46,212 nt of DNA from an uncultured Collinsella sp. (GCA_900554455.1 USHT01000001.1:1-46212); one strand, 5' to 3'. Counted from the first letter of the stretch, positions 31,056 through 44,889 are shown. Notes: generated by a model not told the origin, from the letters alone. A program made the numbers and translations.

Positions 31056-31224
31056 AACTTCTCTATATATAAGAACGCTTGGCGAACAAAACCTGCCTTT
31101 TACCGACGGGAAACAAATAGCTGATGCTTTTGGAGTAAAGTGGCGCTCCAGAGATGACCGATGCCTTAACACCTATAAACCAGCTGGTCATCGCCAATAT
31201 CAGAAGCCAATGCTTCAGTTATAA
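31056..31224 (+). pseudogene. possible coding remnant
   Basis: An open frame without a start codon runs to the TAA at 31222-31224. It encodes a plausible soluble C-terminus (LGEQNLPFTDGKQIADAFG, then KWRSRDDRCLNTYKPAGHRQ and QYQKPMLQL). No family recognised. It may be the tail of a gene truncated when the cassette or rRNA region rearranged, or chance. Confidence 0.3.
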
Positions 31225-31580
31225 CCTCAGGGACGCGACTGAGGGACATATTCATTTGTGAACAAAATATGGAGTGCGCGATTCCCGCCCCCGGCGCCCC
31301 TCCGGTCTGGCAATATATCTCCTTGCCGCGCGGCCCGGTGCAACCGGGAACCAGCGCAGGCGTGCACCTTGAGAACCGGATACTGCGAGGATGGACACTT
31401 CAAGTGTCGCATCCGGGCAGACATCGAACCATTTGAAATGGTCTAACTTGGATTTGTTTTTCGCAAGGCCGCCGAGAGGCGGCCCCGAGAAATTCCTTTT
31501 CCTATACTAAAACCATATGAATCGAACGGAACCGATCAGCGAATGACTGAGAGGACCGGACGGGCTCGAAGCCCATATAT
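31225..31580 (+). promoter_or_regulatory. rRNA operon leader and promoter region
   Basis: A gene-free leader. It contains ACCTTGAGAACCG (31366-31378), a boxA-like antitermination motif that recurs in the 16S-23S spacer. It also contains a long hairpin GGATGGACACTT / AAGTGTCGCATCC (31389-31414) and a perfect GGCCGCC-GAGA-GGCGGCC hairpin (31467-31484). A TATACT -10-like hexamer lies at 31503-31508 without a good -35. The exact start point cannot be fixed by eye. Confidence 0.5.
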
Positions 31581-36460
<4,880 letters not shown>

Positions 36461-36610
36461 GAACCGCACCTCGCGGCCCGCGGGACCCAGCGCTCATGCG
36501 CGGTCCGGGCACGAGGATGCCCCCGAGTCACCTCCCCTATGCGCCATGCGGCCCCCAGGGCACGTGTAAAGTGAGACACCGGACACCGTAACGGTGGGCG
36601 CCGCCCACCG

Positions 36611-36725
36611 GTCAGCGGCCAGAGCATGGGGGGCACGCCCGGTCCCGTTCCGAACCCGGAAGCTAAGCCCCATCGCGCCGAGAGTACTGCGGGGTCAGCC
36701 CGTGGGAGGCCAGGGCGCCGCTGAC
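36611..36725 (+). rRNA. 5S ribosomal RNA
   Basis: About 115 nt. GTCAGCGGC at the 5' end pairs with GCCGCTGAC at the 3' end. The loop regions CCCGTTCCGAACCCGGAAGC and AAGCCCCATCGCGCC are typical. It lies 150 bp after 23S and before a strong terminator. Confidence 0.95.
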
Positions 36726-36760
36726 CGGTGGACGGCACCGAGCCGTACGCTTGAACTGAG

Positions 36761-36792
36761 AAGGGGGAGGCCTCGCGGCCTCCCCCTTTTTT
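36761..36792 (+). terminator. rRNA operon terminator
   Basis: AAGGGGGAGGCC (36761-36772) pairs perfectly with GGCCTCCCCCTT (36777-36788) around TCGC, then a T run. Confidence 0.93.
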
Positions 36793-36856
36793 GCGTTTAT
36801 GGGGCGTAAATGACTCAATTACACCAGACGATCTTATCGTTTTTGGTATTGAGCCT

Positions 36857-37324
36857 TTATTTAAAGAAGATAAATCGAATAACAAGGGTAACTGCTATGG
36901 CCACAATGATCAAAAGCAGGATTGTCAGTCGATGCTGCTTGCGTCGTTTACTTGATGAAACGAAGATTGATTTTCCCTGTTTTGGCGTTTCGAGATAGCG
37001 AGCCGAATGCGTCAAGGTTTGCTTTGGCCGAGGACCTCTTTGTTGACGAGTGACGGACGCTTTCATCGGTTCATCACTAGCTGCGCTGTTTTTAGATAAT
37101 GGTGCGTCTTTCAGATATACAGGGTCTCCCGAGGCGACGCCCATATGTTTACGTCCCGTTTGGGCATCCTCGAGCGTTTGATATCGATTTCTCGTCACAT
37201 ACTCGGGCTCCGGATCATTAATGGGCTCTTGCGAGATGTGGGGGCGATGGAACCGTGGCGGCTGCGTGGAAGTATCTTCCCCCTGCGTCGGCATAAACAT
37301 TTTGTTCTGGTTTTGGTCGTCCAT
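36857..37324 (-). CDS. tail-anchored hypothetical protein
   Basis: A 155-residue protein with no recognised family. Residues 1-125 are hydrophilic and probably disordered, rich in Pro, Gln, Thr, Arg and Lys (DDQNQNKMFMPTQGEDTSTQ at the start). A basic cluster KRRKQH precedes a single C-terminal hydrophobic helix (LTILLLIIVAIAVTLVIRFIFF), a tail-anchor layout. AAAGGG lies five bases before the ATG. It is convergent with the rRNA operon and divergent from hsp20. It is real by length, Shine-Dalgarno and membrane anchor, but not certain. Confidence 0.65.
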   Translation of the reverse strand: MDDQNQNKMFMPTQGEDTSTQPPRFHRPHISQEPINDPEPEYVTRNRYQTLEDAQTGRKHMGVASGDPVYLKDAPLSKNSAASDEPMKASVTRQQRGPRPKQTLTHSARYLETPKQGKSIFVSSSKRRKQHRLTILLLIIVAIAVTLVIRFIFFK

Positions 37325-37424
37325 GATGCCCTTTAGCTTGTTACCAATAATGTGTACTCGCTCATTGTAAGCCCCCTGTTATTTGTAGCTGCGAACATAC
37401 TCGTTATTTATGCTCTGGTTCAAA

Positions 37425-37560
37425 GAACCTTAACCTTACTAAAACCTTAGTCATATACACTTAGATATGCTTATAGTACCGGACTCAAAAAACTTTATAG
37501 TCGATGAATATATAAGAAGCGGCTGGGCATATATAAGAGCGTCAAAAGAAGTCCCAGTCA
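37425..37560 (+). promoter_or_regulatory. hsp20 upstream region with direct repeats
   Basis: ATATATAAGA occurs twice (37508-37517 and 37529-37538), 21 bp apart, two helical turns, which may mark a regulator site or tandem -10 elements. Upstream, three CCTTA repeats lie near 37427-37449. I found neither a CIRCE (TTAGCACTC-N9-GAGTGCTAA) nor a HAIR (CTTGAGT-N7-ACTCAAG) element. Confidence 0.35.
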
Positions 37561-37601
37561 CCTGGAAGATGACTCGGCAGTCCTATAAAGGAGTGGTAAA
37601 C

Positions 37602-38033
37602 ATGGCAAGCATGGTTCCTTATCGTTCGGTTTTTGGCGTTCGTCCCTCTGCAAGCTCGCTGTTCGATCTGTTTGATGATATGAGCGACCTAGCGAACAGC
37701 TCGATTGCCTCTAAGGCGTTCCCCGTTGACGTTGAGGATAAGGGCGATGGCTATGAGGTCAAGGCTTATCTGACCGGCGTCGCCAAGGACGATATCGATG
37801 TCGAGCTTAACGAGGGTCGTCTGTCCATTAGCGTGAATGTCGAGGAAGAAGAGGAGAACGAGGGCAAGAACTTCCTGCAGAAGGAGTTCAGCTCGTACAG
37901 CGCGACGCGTGGCGTGTATCTTAAGGACGCTTCGAGCGAGGGTCTCTCGGCTAAGTACGCTGACGGCATCCTGACCGTTACGGTTCCCAAGATCGTCGAG
38001 AAGAAGAACGTTACGAAGATCTCTATCGACTAA
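37602..38033 (+). CDS. Hsp20/alpha-crystallin small heat-shock protein
   Basis: A 143-residue ATP-independent holdase. A short N-terminal arm (MVPYRSVFGVRPSASSLFDLFDD) precedes the alpha-crystallin domain: FPVDVEDKGDGYEVKAYLTG, VAKDDIDVELNEGRLSISVN and FLQKEFSSYSATRGVYLKD, ending AKYADGILTVTVPK. The last stretch is close to the family's A-x-x-x-G-V-L motif (here ADGIL). The ATG at 37602 follows GGAG; the longer frame from 37467 runs through the AT-rich promoter area. The strong terminator is shared with the convergent hydrolase gene. Confidence 0.95.
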   Translation: MASMVPYRSVFGVRPSASSLFDLFDDMSDLANSSIASKAFPVDVEDKGDGYEVKAYLTGVAKDDIDVELNEGRLSISVNVEEEEENEGKNFLQKEFSSYSATRGVYLKDASSEGLSAKYADGILTVTVPKIVEKKNVTKISID

Positions 38034-38059
38034 CTTCGTTGATGTTCTGCGCTATCAAA

Positions 38060-38107
38060 AGACAGCAAAAGGGGCTGGGAAGTGATTCTCGGCCCCTTTT
38101 GCTGTCT
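38060..38107. terminator. bidirectional terminator between hsp20 and the beta-lactamase-fold gene
   Basis: AGACAGCAAAAGGGGC (38060-38075) pairs perfectly with its complement (38092-38107). The inner stem has an A run on one side and a T run on the other, so it works on both strands. Confidence 0.85.
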
Positions 38108-38114
38108 AGCCCAG

Positions 38115-38924
38115 TTATTGAATGGTTGCTGGCCGATGCTGGCTTGCGGGGCGTATCGAGAGTTTTCGCGATCCTTGGAGAAGGGTGGCGGAGCTGCCGA
38201 GCTCGTCATCCAGGGTTGCGGCTAGAGCTTTGGCATAGCTTTTGACGGTAAGGCTCGGACGATTGTTGTCTTGGCTGATATGCATGGCAATGAGCTGTTC
38301 GGTGCGATCGGTAACAAGTTCGCGCGCGGCTTCGGCGGCTTGGCCGTTGGAGAGGTGTCCCCTTGCAGACAGGATGCGCTCCTGAAGAAAGCGGGGATAT
38401 TCTCCCTCGCGCAGCATGGTCACATCGTGGTTGCTTTCGAGTGCGAGGACTCGACAATCTTTGAGGGTGTTCATGGCTTGGCTCGATAGCTCTCCGGTGT
38501 CGGTGGCAAAGCCGATGGAATCATCGAGAGCATTGAATCGATAGCCGACTGGATTGATGACATCGTGTGATGTTGAGTAGGTTTGCACGTGGATGCCGGC
38601 AATGGAAAGGGTGTCACCGGGATCGAATTCCTCGACAGGCAGATGCGAAAGATTTTCTTTGTTCGAAAGAGTGCCCCTGCTGGCAAAGAGGGGGCCGTGC
38701 CAGTGCTTACACCAGACATCGAGACCCTTGATGTGATCGCTGTGCTCATGAGTAATGAGAAGAGCCGAGACGTTGTCTGTCGAGAGCCCTAGTTCTGCCA
38801 TGCGCTTTAATGTCTCGCGGCGAGACAGTCCGTCATCGACCATAATGAGCCCCTGCGGGCCCTCGATGAGTGCGCAGTTGCCTTTAGAGCCACTGCCGAG
38901 GATATGAAGGTGCAGACGAGACAT
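38115..38924 (-). CDS. WalJ/YycJ-like metallo-beta-lactamase-fold hydrolase
   Basis: A 269-residue metal-dependent hydrolase. N-terminal LHILGSGSKGNCALIEG is typical of the YycJ/WalJ group. Metal ligands are seen in ITHEHSDHIKG (HxHxDH), then in STSHDVINPVGY, GFATDTGELS and the ALESNHD stretch, with AMHISQDNNRP near the end. Members of this group are proposed exonucleases or linked to cell-wall signalling; the substrate is unsettled. The start at 38924 gives the family N-terminus; the frame extends 27 codons upstream without support. It is divergent from tilS with only 48 bp between. Confidence 0.9.
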   Translation of the reverse strand: MSRLHLHILGSGSKGNCALIEGPQGLIMVDDGLSRRETLKRMAELGLSTDNVSALLITHEHSDHIKGLDVWCKHWHGPLFASRGTLSNKENLSHLPVEEFDPGDTLSIAGIHVQTYSTSHDVINPVGYRFNALDDSIGFATDTGELSSQAMNTLKDCRVLALESNHDVTMLREGEYPRFLQERILSARGHLSNGQAAEAARELVTDRTEQLIAMHISQDNNRPSLTVKSYAKALAATLDDELGSSATLLQGSRKLSIRPASQHRPATIQ

Positions 38925-38972
38925 AAGATTCCAAAGGATACAATGGGTGCGAACGAATAGAGGAGGAAGCAA

Positions 38973-40514
38973 ATGCCAACGGTATCTCAGCATTATGGAC
39001 ACCATGCTGCATCGTGGACTGATGATAAAGCCTTGGCAACGCGGCAGGCGGCTGCCCCCGTGGTGCTCATGGTATCAGGTGGTGCGGACTCGACGGCTTT
39101 GCTCCTTATGGCGTGCACATCAAAGTTGGATATTCTGGATGGGCGTGGTGTGGCCCCCATCGCGCGCGAGCGACTGCACGTGCTGCATGTGAACCATCAT
39201 CTGCGCGGCGAGGCATCCGATGGCGACGAGGCTTTCGTGCGTGAGCTCTGCGCGCAATATGGTCTACCGCTGTGTGTTGAGCATGCCTATTTTGATGATG
39301 AATCGGGCAATATCGAGGCGGCTGCCCGCGAGGTGCGCTATGCCGCGGCGCGGAGGTATGTTCGCGAGCTCTGCGCCCAGACGGGGGCACCGCGAACGGC
39401 GGCTCGTATCTGCACCGCGCACACGTCTTCGGATCGCGCGGAAACGTTTTTGATGAACGCGATTAAGGGTTCAGGGCCCGCTGGCCTATCGAGCATTCCT
39501 CGCCGGAGGAATATCGTGGTGCGTCCCTTGCTCGACCTAACTCATGGCGAGCTCGTGGGCTATCTACAGGTACATGGTCAGCCGTGGCGTGAAGACGAGA
39601 GCAATGAGGATATCTCGTATCTGCGAAACTACGTGCGCCATCGAGTGATGCCGGTGGTGGCGCAGCGCAACGCGAGCGTCTGCAAGACGATTGGCGCCGC
39701 CTGCGAGATCTTAGGCGATGAGGACGCGTTTTTGTCTCAGCTTTCGGCACAGGCGTTTCGAAGCTGCCTGCGTAAGGAGGCAGCGGGCGCGCTGGTGCTC
39801 GATGCCAGGCGCCTTGCTGCGGCCGAGGTGGTAATCGCGCGGCGCATCGTGCGACTGGCGATTAAGCGCATCGATCCGGACGCTCGTCCAGAGATGCGAC
39901 ATGTGGAGCGAGTGCTTTCCTGCGTTGCCGAGGGTGCCGGCTCGGTCACGCTTCCGGCGGGGATTGACGCACGCATTGAGTTTGGCATGCTGGCGTTTAA
40001 GGTGCCGGTGGCTCGCGAGGGCCTGGTCGCGGACTGGGTTACCGTGCCCGGTCGTTTGCCGTTGGGCGGGGGACGTATGCTGGTCACAGAACCAATAGCC
40101 GTTGAGCCGGGATGCGATATCGTGTGCCGCGCCCGTGAGCTTGCGGCTGCCGGGGAAGTGACAGCTTTGGTAGACGCGGCTGCCCTGGGTTTTGCCGACA
40201 GCGATAGTGAGCGGATCCTGGCGGGCTCGCGTGGCGAGATCCCTGCCGAGGCGCGATTGGCGCGCCTGTGGGTGGACGGTCCCGCACCGGGAGACGTGAT
40301 GTGCCCGTTAGGGATGAGTGGCCGAAGCAAGAAAGTATCCGACTTGCTAGGCGAGGCTCGCATTCCCGTTTCCGAGCGCGCCGGCGTGCCCATGGTGAGG
40401 ACGGCGCCGGGGGGTGCCGTGGTGTGGGTCGCCGGAGTTCGCGCGGACGAGCGTTTTAAGTGTACGGCCGCAACGCGCGTGGCATATCTGCTCCGCGTGG
40501 TTGACGCGGATTAG
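38973..40514 (+). CDS. tilS: tRNA(Ile)-lysidine synthetase
   Basis: A 513-residue ATP-dependent enzyme that adds lysine to C34 of tRNA-Ile(CAU) so that it reads AUA. The P-loop SGGADSTALLL lies near residues 35-45. LHVNHHLRGEASDGDEAFVR, CTAHTSSDRAETFLMNAIKGSG and PLLDLTHGELVGYL follow, in the standard order. The C-terminal domain ends RKVSDLLGEARIPVSERAGVPMV-type (here KKVSDLLGEARI). GAGGAGG precedes the ATG. It leads the tilS-hpt-ftsH cluster common in Gram-positive bacteria. Confidence 0.95.
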   Translation: MPTVSQHYGHHAASWTDDKALATRQAAAPVVLMVSGGADSTALLLMACTSKLDILDGRGVAPIARERLHVLHVNHHLRGEASDGDEAFVRELCAQYGLPLCVEHAYFDDESGNIEAAAREVRYAAARRYVRELCAQTGAPRTAARICTAHTSSDRAETFLMNAIKGSGPAGLSSIPRRRNIVVRPLLDLTHGELVGYLQVHGQPWREDESNEDISYLRNYVRHRVMPVVAQRNASVCKTIGAACEILGDEDAFLSQLSAQAFRSCLRKEAAGALVLDARRLAAAEVVIARRIVRLAIKRIDPDARPEMRHVERVLSCVAEGAGSVTLPAGIDARIEFGMLAFKVPVAREGLVADWVTVPGRLPLGGGRMLVTEPIAVEPGCDIVCRARELAAAGEVTALVDAAALGFADSDSERILAGSRGEIPAEARLARLWVDGPAPGDVMCPLGMSGRSKKVSDLLGEARIPVSERAGVPMVRTAPGGAVVWVAGVRADERFKCTAATRVAYLLRVVDAD

Positions 40515-40565
40515 CTTCTCGCACCAGCTATTCTGTGCGACGTTGACGGTATTCCCGCGCTGATG

Positions 40566-40605
40566 GCGCACGGGCTGGTAAATTTACCCCGTGCGCTGCT
40601 AGAAT
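40566..40605. promoter_or_regulatory. nested palindrome and -10 element before hpt
   Basis: GCGCACGGG (40566-40574) pairs with CCCGTGCGC (40588-40596) and encloses the perfect 12-bp palindrome GGTAAATTTACC (40577-40588), sharing one base. A TAGAAT -10-like hexamer follows at 40600-40605. This looks like an operator or leader hairpin for hpt-ftsH; the factor is unknown. There is no T run. Confidence 0.45.
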
Positions 40606-40661
40606 GTGTAGTTCGCGTCCATACGGCGGTGTGTGGGCGATAAGCACAAGAAAGGGTTGTC

Positions 40662-41210
40662 ATGGCTTCTCAACATCCGGATATCGAGAAGGTTCTGTTT
40701 ACGCAGGAGGATATCGACGGTATCGTCTCTCGCCTAGGCGAGCAGATTACTCGCGACTACGCGGGTAAGGATCTGGTGCTGATTGCGGTCCTGCGCGGCG
40801 CCGTGGTCTTTATGGGCGACCTGATGCGTAAGATCGAGCTGCCGACCAACATCGATTTCATGGCTGTTTCGAGCTACGGCGACGGTGTGAAGTCCTCGGG
40901 TATCGTGCGTATCATTAAGGACCTGGATATCGACATCCGCGGTCGCGACGTGCTGATCGTCGAGGACATTCTGGACTCGGGCCTGACGCTCAAGTATCTG
41001 ATGAAGAACCTCGAGAGCCGCAAGCCCGCTTCTCTGGAGGTCGCCGCCTTCCTGTGGAAGGACGTTGAGGACCGCGTCTCGGCCATCACGCCCAAGTATG
41101 TTGGAACCCATTGCCCCGATGCCTTTGTGGTGGGCTACGGCCTCGACTATGCCGAGCGCTATCGCAACCTTCCGTATCTGGGCATTTTGAAACCGGAGGT
41201 TTATTCGTAA
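40662..41210 (+). CDS. hpt: hypoxanthine phosphoribosyltransferase
   Basis: A 182-residue purine salvage enzyme converting hypoxanthine or guanine plus PRPP to IMP or GMP. The PRPP-binding loop VLIVEDILDSGLTLKYL (residues about 92-108) is intact. LIAVLRGAVVFMGDLMRKIE and FVVGYGLDYAERYRNLPYLGIL are typical. It lies one base before ftsH. Confidence 0.96.
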   Translation: MASQHPDIEKVLFTQEDIDGIVSRLGEQITRDYAGKDLVLIAVLRGAVVFMGDLMRKIELPTNIDFMAVSSYGDGVKSSGIVRIIKDLDIDIRGRDVLIVEDILDSGLTLKYLMKNLESRKPASLEVAAFLWKDVEDRVSAITPKYVGTHCPDAFVVGYGLDYAERYRNLPYLGILKPEVYS

Positions 41211-41211
41211 G

Positions 41212-43350
41212 ATGCCCGACGACCGTAACGATAACAATTCCCAGACTCCCCGGGAGCCTAAGATCCCGGGGATGCCCGGAGGCAAGAAGCCCACGCGTAC
41301 GGGCTGGTTGTATTTTATTTTGGCTTGCGCGCTTCTGGGCTATGCCTTCTTTAATATGGGCTCCGGCTTTGCCAGCTCCAGCAATACCGTTAAGCTCGCG
41401 ACGAGCGAGATGGTCAGCGCCATCAAGCAGGATCGCGTCGAAGATCTGACCTATACGGTTCAAGACGGAAGCGTGACGGGTCATTACTGGAAGACGAAGA
41501 AGGACAAGGGCGATACGAGCGAGCTCAAGAGCTTCTCTTCGACCTATGTCGGCTCCGATTCGCTTGCCGAGCTCATGGCGGAGCACCCCGATACCAAGCA
41601 CATCGTCAACACCAACGATCCCGATTTTTGGGGCGACTTGGCGATGAGTGTGCTTCCGACGATCGCCCTTATCGCCATCATGTTCTACTTTATGCGCCAG
41701 ATGATGGGCGCCAACAACAGGAACATGCAGTTTGGCAAGACCAACGCCAAGACCAACGAGGCCACACGCCCCAAGGTCAAGTTTGAAGACGTTGCCGGCG
41801 TGGACGAGGCAGTCGAGGAGCTCGAGGAGATCCGTGACCTTTTGAGCGATCCGGATCGCTATCGCAAGCTGGGCGCCAAGATCCCGCGTGGCGTGTTGCT
41901 GGTTGGCCCTCCGGGCACCGGTAAAACGCTGCTGGCCAAGGCCGTTGCCGGCGAGGCGGGCGTGCCGTTCTTTAGCATCTCGGGTTCCGACTTTGTCGAG
42001 ATGTTCGTAGGTGTCGGCGCCAGCCGTGTGCGTGACCTCTTTAAGGAGGCCAAGTCCCAGGCCCCGTCAATCATCTTCATCGATGAGATCGATGCTGTGG
42101 GACGTCAGCGCGGAGCTGGCTTGGGCGGCGGTCACGACGAGCGCGAGCAGACGCTCAACCAGCTGCTGGTCGAGATGGACGGTTTCGAGGAAAGCGAGTC
42201 GGTCATCCTGATCGCTGCGACCAACCGTCCTGACATCCTGGATCCGGCATTGCTGCGTCCCGGCCGTTTTGACCGTCAGGTTACGGTCGACCGTCCGGAT
42301 GTGAAGGGCCGCGAGCAGATCTTGCGCGTGCATGCCGAGAACAAGCCGATGGACGAGGACGTTAAGTTTGAGAAGCTCGCCCAGATGACCGTTGGCTTTA
42401 CTGGTGCCGATTTGGCGAACTTGCTCAACGAGTCTGCGCTGCTGGCCGCTCGCCGTCATCGTTCCGTGATCTCGATGGACGAGGTCGAGGAATCGATGGA
42501 GCGCGTGATTGCCGGACCGCAGCGCAAGGGTCGCGTGATGACCGAGGCCGAGCGCACCACGATTGCCTACCACGAGAGCGGTCACGCCCTGGTGGGCCAC
42601 ATCCTGGAGCACTCCGATCCGGTCCACAAGATCTCGATCGTCAGCCGCGGTCAGGCTCTGGGCTACACGCTGCAGCTTCCGCAGGAGGACCACTTCCTCA
42701 AGACCAAGAACGAGATGCTCGACGAGCTTGCCGTGTTCTTGGGCGGCCGCGTTGCCGAGGAGCTCATGTGCGATGACATCACGTCGGGCGCGAGCAACGA
42801 CCTGGAGCGCGCGACCAAGATGGCACGCGAGATGGTTACGCGTTTGGGCATGAGCGAGGAGCTGGGCACGCAGGTGTTTGGCGAGGCACAGCATCAGGTG
42901 TTCCTTGGTCGCGATTACGCCGATCACCAGGATTACTCCGAGGAGACGGCACGCCGCATCGATATCGAGGTTCAGCGCATCATGCGCGAAGCCCATCGCC
43001 GTGCGGTCGAGATTCTGGATGCCCGTCGCGATCAACTCGATCTGATGGCGAAGGTGCTGCTTGAGCGCGAGACTGTCGAGGGCGATGCCGTGAATGCCCT
43101 GCTCGATAACGAGTGGGACGCCTACCTTGAGCGCGAGGGCGATATCCTGGCGGCCAAGGAGGAGCGCAACGCCAAGGCGGCCGGCATGCCGGCCAAAAAG
43201 CGCATGCCTCGTATGAGCGAGGAGGAGCTGGCGGCTGATGCCGCAGCTTTTGCGCAGGCGGCCATGCAGGAGGATGCTGAAGTGGCATCCGGTGACGCTG
43301 GCGATGACCGTGCCGTCAACGCCGATGCCGACGTCGACACCGACAAATAG
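41212..43350 (+). CDS. ftsH: ATP-dependent zinc metalloprotease FtsH
   Basis: A 712-residue membrane-bound AAA protease that degrades membrane and regulatory proteins. Two transmembrane helices flank an extracytoplasmic domain (about 25-45 and 145-165). The AAA module has [20 protein letters not shown] (Walker A), [15 protein letters not shown] (Walker B), the pore loop ([13 protein letters not shown]) and the arginine-finger region ([17 protein letters not shown]). The zinc site is HESGH near residue 454. The C-terminal tail is acidic and Ala-rich and longer than in E. coli. Its start is one base after the hpt stop. Confidence 0.97.
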   Translation: MPDDRNDNNSQTPREPKIPGMPGGKKPTRTGWLYFILACALLGYAFFNMGSGFASSSNTVKLATSEMVSAIKQDRVEDLTYTVQDGSVTGHYWKTKKDKGDTSELKSFSSTYVGSDSLAELMAEHPDTKHIVNTNDPDFWGDLAMSVLPTIALIAIMFYFMRQMMGANNRNMQFGKTNAKTNEATRPKVKFEDVAGVDEAVEELEEIRDLLSDPDRYRKLGAKIPRGVLLVGPPGTGKTLLAKAVAGEAGVPFFSISGSDFVEMFVGVGASRVRDLFKEAKSQAPSIIFIDEIDAVGRQRGAGLGGGHDEREQTLNQLLVEMDGFEESESVILIAATNRPDILDPALLRPGRFDRQVTVDRPDVKGREQILRVHAENKPMDEDVKFEKLAQMTVGFTGADLANLLNESALLAARRHRSVISMDEVEESMERVIAGPQRKGRVMTEAERTTIAYHESGHALVGHILEHSDPVHKISIVSRGQALGYTLQLPQEDHFLKTKNEMLDELAVFLGGRVAEELMCDDITSGASNDLERATKMAREMVTRLGMSEELGTQVFGEAQHQVFLGRDYADHQDYSEETARRIDIEVQRIMREAHRRAVEILDARRDQLDLMAKVLLERETVEGDAVNALLDNEWDAYLEREGDILAAKEERNAKAAGMPAKKRMPRMSEEELAADAAAFAQAAMQEDAEVASGDAGDDRAVNADADVDTDK

Positions 43351-43361
43351 CCCTTGTAACA

Positions 43362-43395
43362 AAAGCCTCCGCGGGGAAACCTGCGGAGGCTTTTT
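43362..43395 (+). terminator. terminator after ftsH
   Basis: AAAGCCTCCGC (43362-43372) pairs with GCGGAGGCTTT (43383-43393), followed by a T run. Confidence 0.9.
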
Positions 43396-43423
43396 CTTTT
43401 GAGCGATATGGGGCTGTCTGTTG

Positions 43424-43475
43424 ATTGGGGACAGACTTAAATGAGCGTTTTCACGCATTTAAGTCTGTCCCCAAT
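43424..43475. repeat. REP-like palindromic element
   Basis: ATTGGGGACAGACTTAAAT (43424-43442) is exactly inverted at 43457-43475 around a 14-nt loop. The GGGGACAGAC core resembles palindromes linked to REP-associated tyrosine transposases in other bacteria. No transposase is nearby. It lies between the ftsH terminator and the aminotransferase gene. Confidence 0.7.
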
Positions 43476-43539
43476 TAACATTGCTGCGGCACTTTGTTCG
43501 GCTAAAGCGTACAATAGCGCCTATGCGAAAGGGGAACAG

Positions 43540-44724
43540 ATGATCAACGAAACTATGTATGCTCGCGGCGCGGAAAGCTCCATCATCCGTGAGATCTTTA
43601 GCTATGGTCTTGAGCGCAAGGCACAGATCGGTGCGGAAAACGTATTCGATTTTTCGCTGGGCAATCCGAGCGTTCCGGCGCCCGCTGCTGTGGCTGAGTC
43701 GATTAAGAAGGCCCTGGAGCTGCGGAGCGACCAGCTGCACGGCTACACGCCCGCACCGGGCCTGCCGCAATGTCGAGCAGCCATCGCCGAATCGCTCAAC
43801 CGCCGCTTTGGCACGAGCTATGAGGGCAAAGACGTCTTTATGACGGTGGGTGCCGCGGCTTCGCTCACCTGCACGCTCAACGCCGTTACGAACCCGGGCG
43901 ACGAGGTTATTGTTATCGCCCCGTACTTTCCGGAGTATCGCGTTTGGATTGAGAAGGCCGGCTGTACGTGTGTTGAGGCGCTCGCCGATGAAGATACGTT
44001 CCAGCTGAGCGTGGACAACGTGCTCAAGGCGATTACCGATAAGACGACTGCCGTTATCATCGACTCGCCCAACAATCCGACTGGTGCCGTATATACACGC
44101 GACACGCTGACGCGACTGGCCAATGCTCTGCGCGAGGCCAACGCTCAGCGCGATCCCGAGAATCCGATCATGCTCATCTCGGATGAGCCGTACCGCGAGA
44201 TCGTGTACGGTGCCGAGGTGCCTTGGGTTCCTTCGATCTACGAGCACACCGTCGTGTGCTACTCGTATTCCAAGTCGCTGTCGCTACCGGGCGAGCGCGT
44301 GGGCTGGATCTTGGTTCCCAACACCAATCCGCAGGCTGCCCGTCTGATGCCGGCTGTTGCGGGTGCTGCCCGTACGCTGGGTTTTGTATGCGCACCGGCA
44401 CTCTTCCAGCGCGTGATCATCGATTGCATCGATGAGCCGAGTGACGTTGAGGCCTATGCACGCAACCGCACGGCGCTTACCGACGCCTTGGCGGAGTACG
44501 GCTACACGTATGTTGAGCCGGATGGCGCGTTCTACCTATGGGTGAAAGCGTTGGAGCCCGATGCGAATGCGTTTTGCGAGCGCGCAAAGAAGTATGAGTT
44601 GCTTGCGGTTCCCTCGGACGGCTTTGGTATGCCGGGCTGGTTCCGCTTGGGCTACTGCGTGAGTTACGAGACGATTATCAATTCGCTACCCGCTTGGAAA
44701 CAGTTGGCGGACGAGTATCGTTAA
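43540..44724 (+). CDS. PLP-dependent aminotransferase (class I/II)
   Basis: A 394-residue fold-type I aminotransferase. The substrate- and cofactor-binding pattern is FSLGNPSVPAP, then MTVGAAASLTCTLNAVTNPGDEVI, IIDSPNNPTGAVYTRDTL, ISDEPYREIVYG and the PLP lysine in YSYSKSLSLPGERVGW. The C-terminus has GMPGWFRLGYCVSYETI, with the conserved carboxylate-binding arginine. It resembles aspartate- or aromatic-type enzymes, but the substrate cannot be fixed. The ATG at 43540 follows AAAGGGGA; the frame extension to 43441 runs through the REP-like palindrome and is rejected. Confidence 0.93.
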   Translation: MINETMYARGAESSIIREIFSYGLERKAQIGAENVFDFSLGNPSVPAPAAVAESIKKALELRSDQLHGYTPAPGLPQCRAAIAESLNRRFGTSYEGKDVFMTVGAAASLTCTLNAVTNPGDEVIVIAPYFPEYRVWIEKAGCTCVEALADEDTFQLSVDNVLKAITDKTTAVIIDSPNNPTGAVYTRDTLTRLANALREANAQRDPENPIMLISDEPYREIVYGAEVPWVPSIYEHTVVCYSYSKSLSLPGERVGWILVPNTNPQAARLMPAVAGAARTLGFVCAPALFQRVIIDCIDEPSDVEAYARNRTALTDALAEYGYTYVEPDGAFYLWVKALEPDANAFCERAKKYELLAVPSDGFGMPGWFRLGYCVSYETIINSLPAWKQLADEYR

Positions 44725-44746
44725 AAGTAAAGCGCTCTGCCTACAA

Positions 44747-44762
44747 TGTTTTACGTGAAACG
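44747..44762. promoter_or_regulatory. degenerate parS-like site near right end
   Basis: TGTTTTACGTGAAACG matches parS at 14 of 16 positions (C to T at 6, A to G at 16). It lies 40 kb from the perfect array and at the edge of a hairpin (AACGGGGT 44759-44766 / ACCCCGTT 44782-44789) after the aminotransferase gene. It may be a weak distal ParB site. Confidence 0.4.
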
Positions 44763-44889
44763 GGGTTTGGTGTTAAGCCGGACCCCGTTGTCATGGACGT
44801 TGTGTCTTTGGGGTGGAGTGGTTTTACGACTATCGAAGGCTATGCGTACAATGAATATAAGCGACGGCCGTGCCAGATAAGGAGACCTG

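Noticed and set aside
37467..37601. 45-codon N-terminal extension of the Hsp20 gene
   Set aside because: The extension runs through the AT-rich promoter area. The downstream ATG has GGAG at good spacing and gives the family length.
42067..43458. 463-codon minus-strand open frame opposite ftsH
   Set aside because: FtsH is unmistakable on the plus strand; the shadow has no features.
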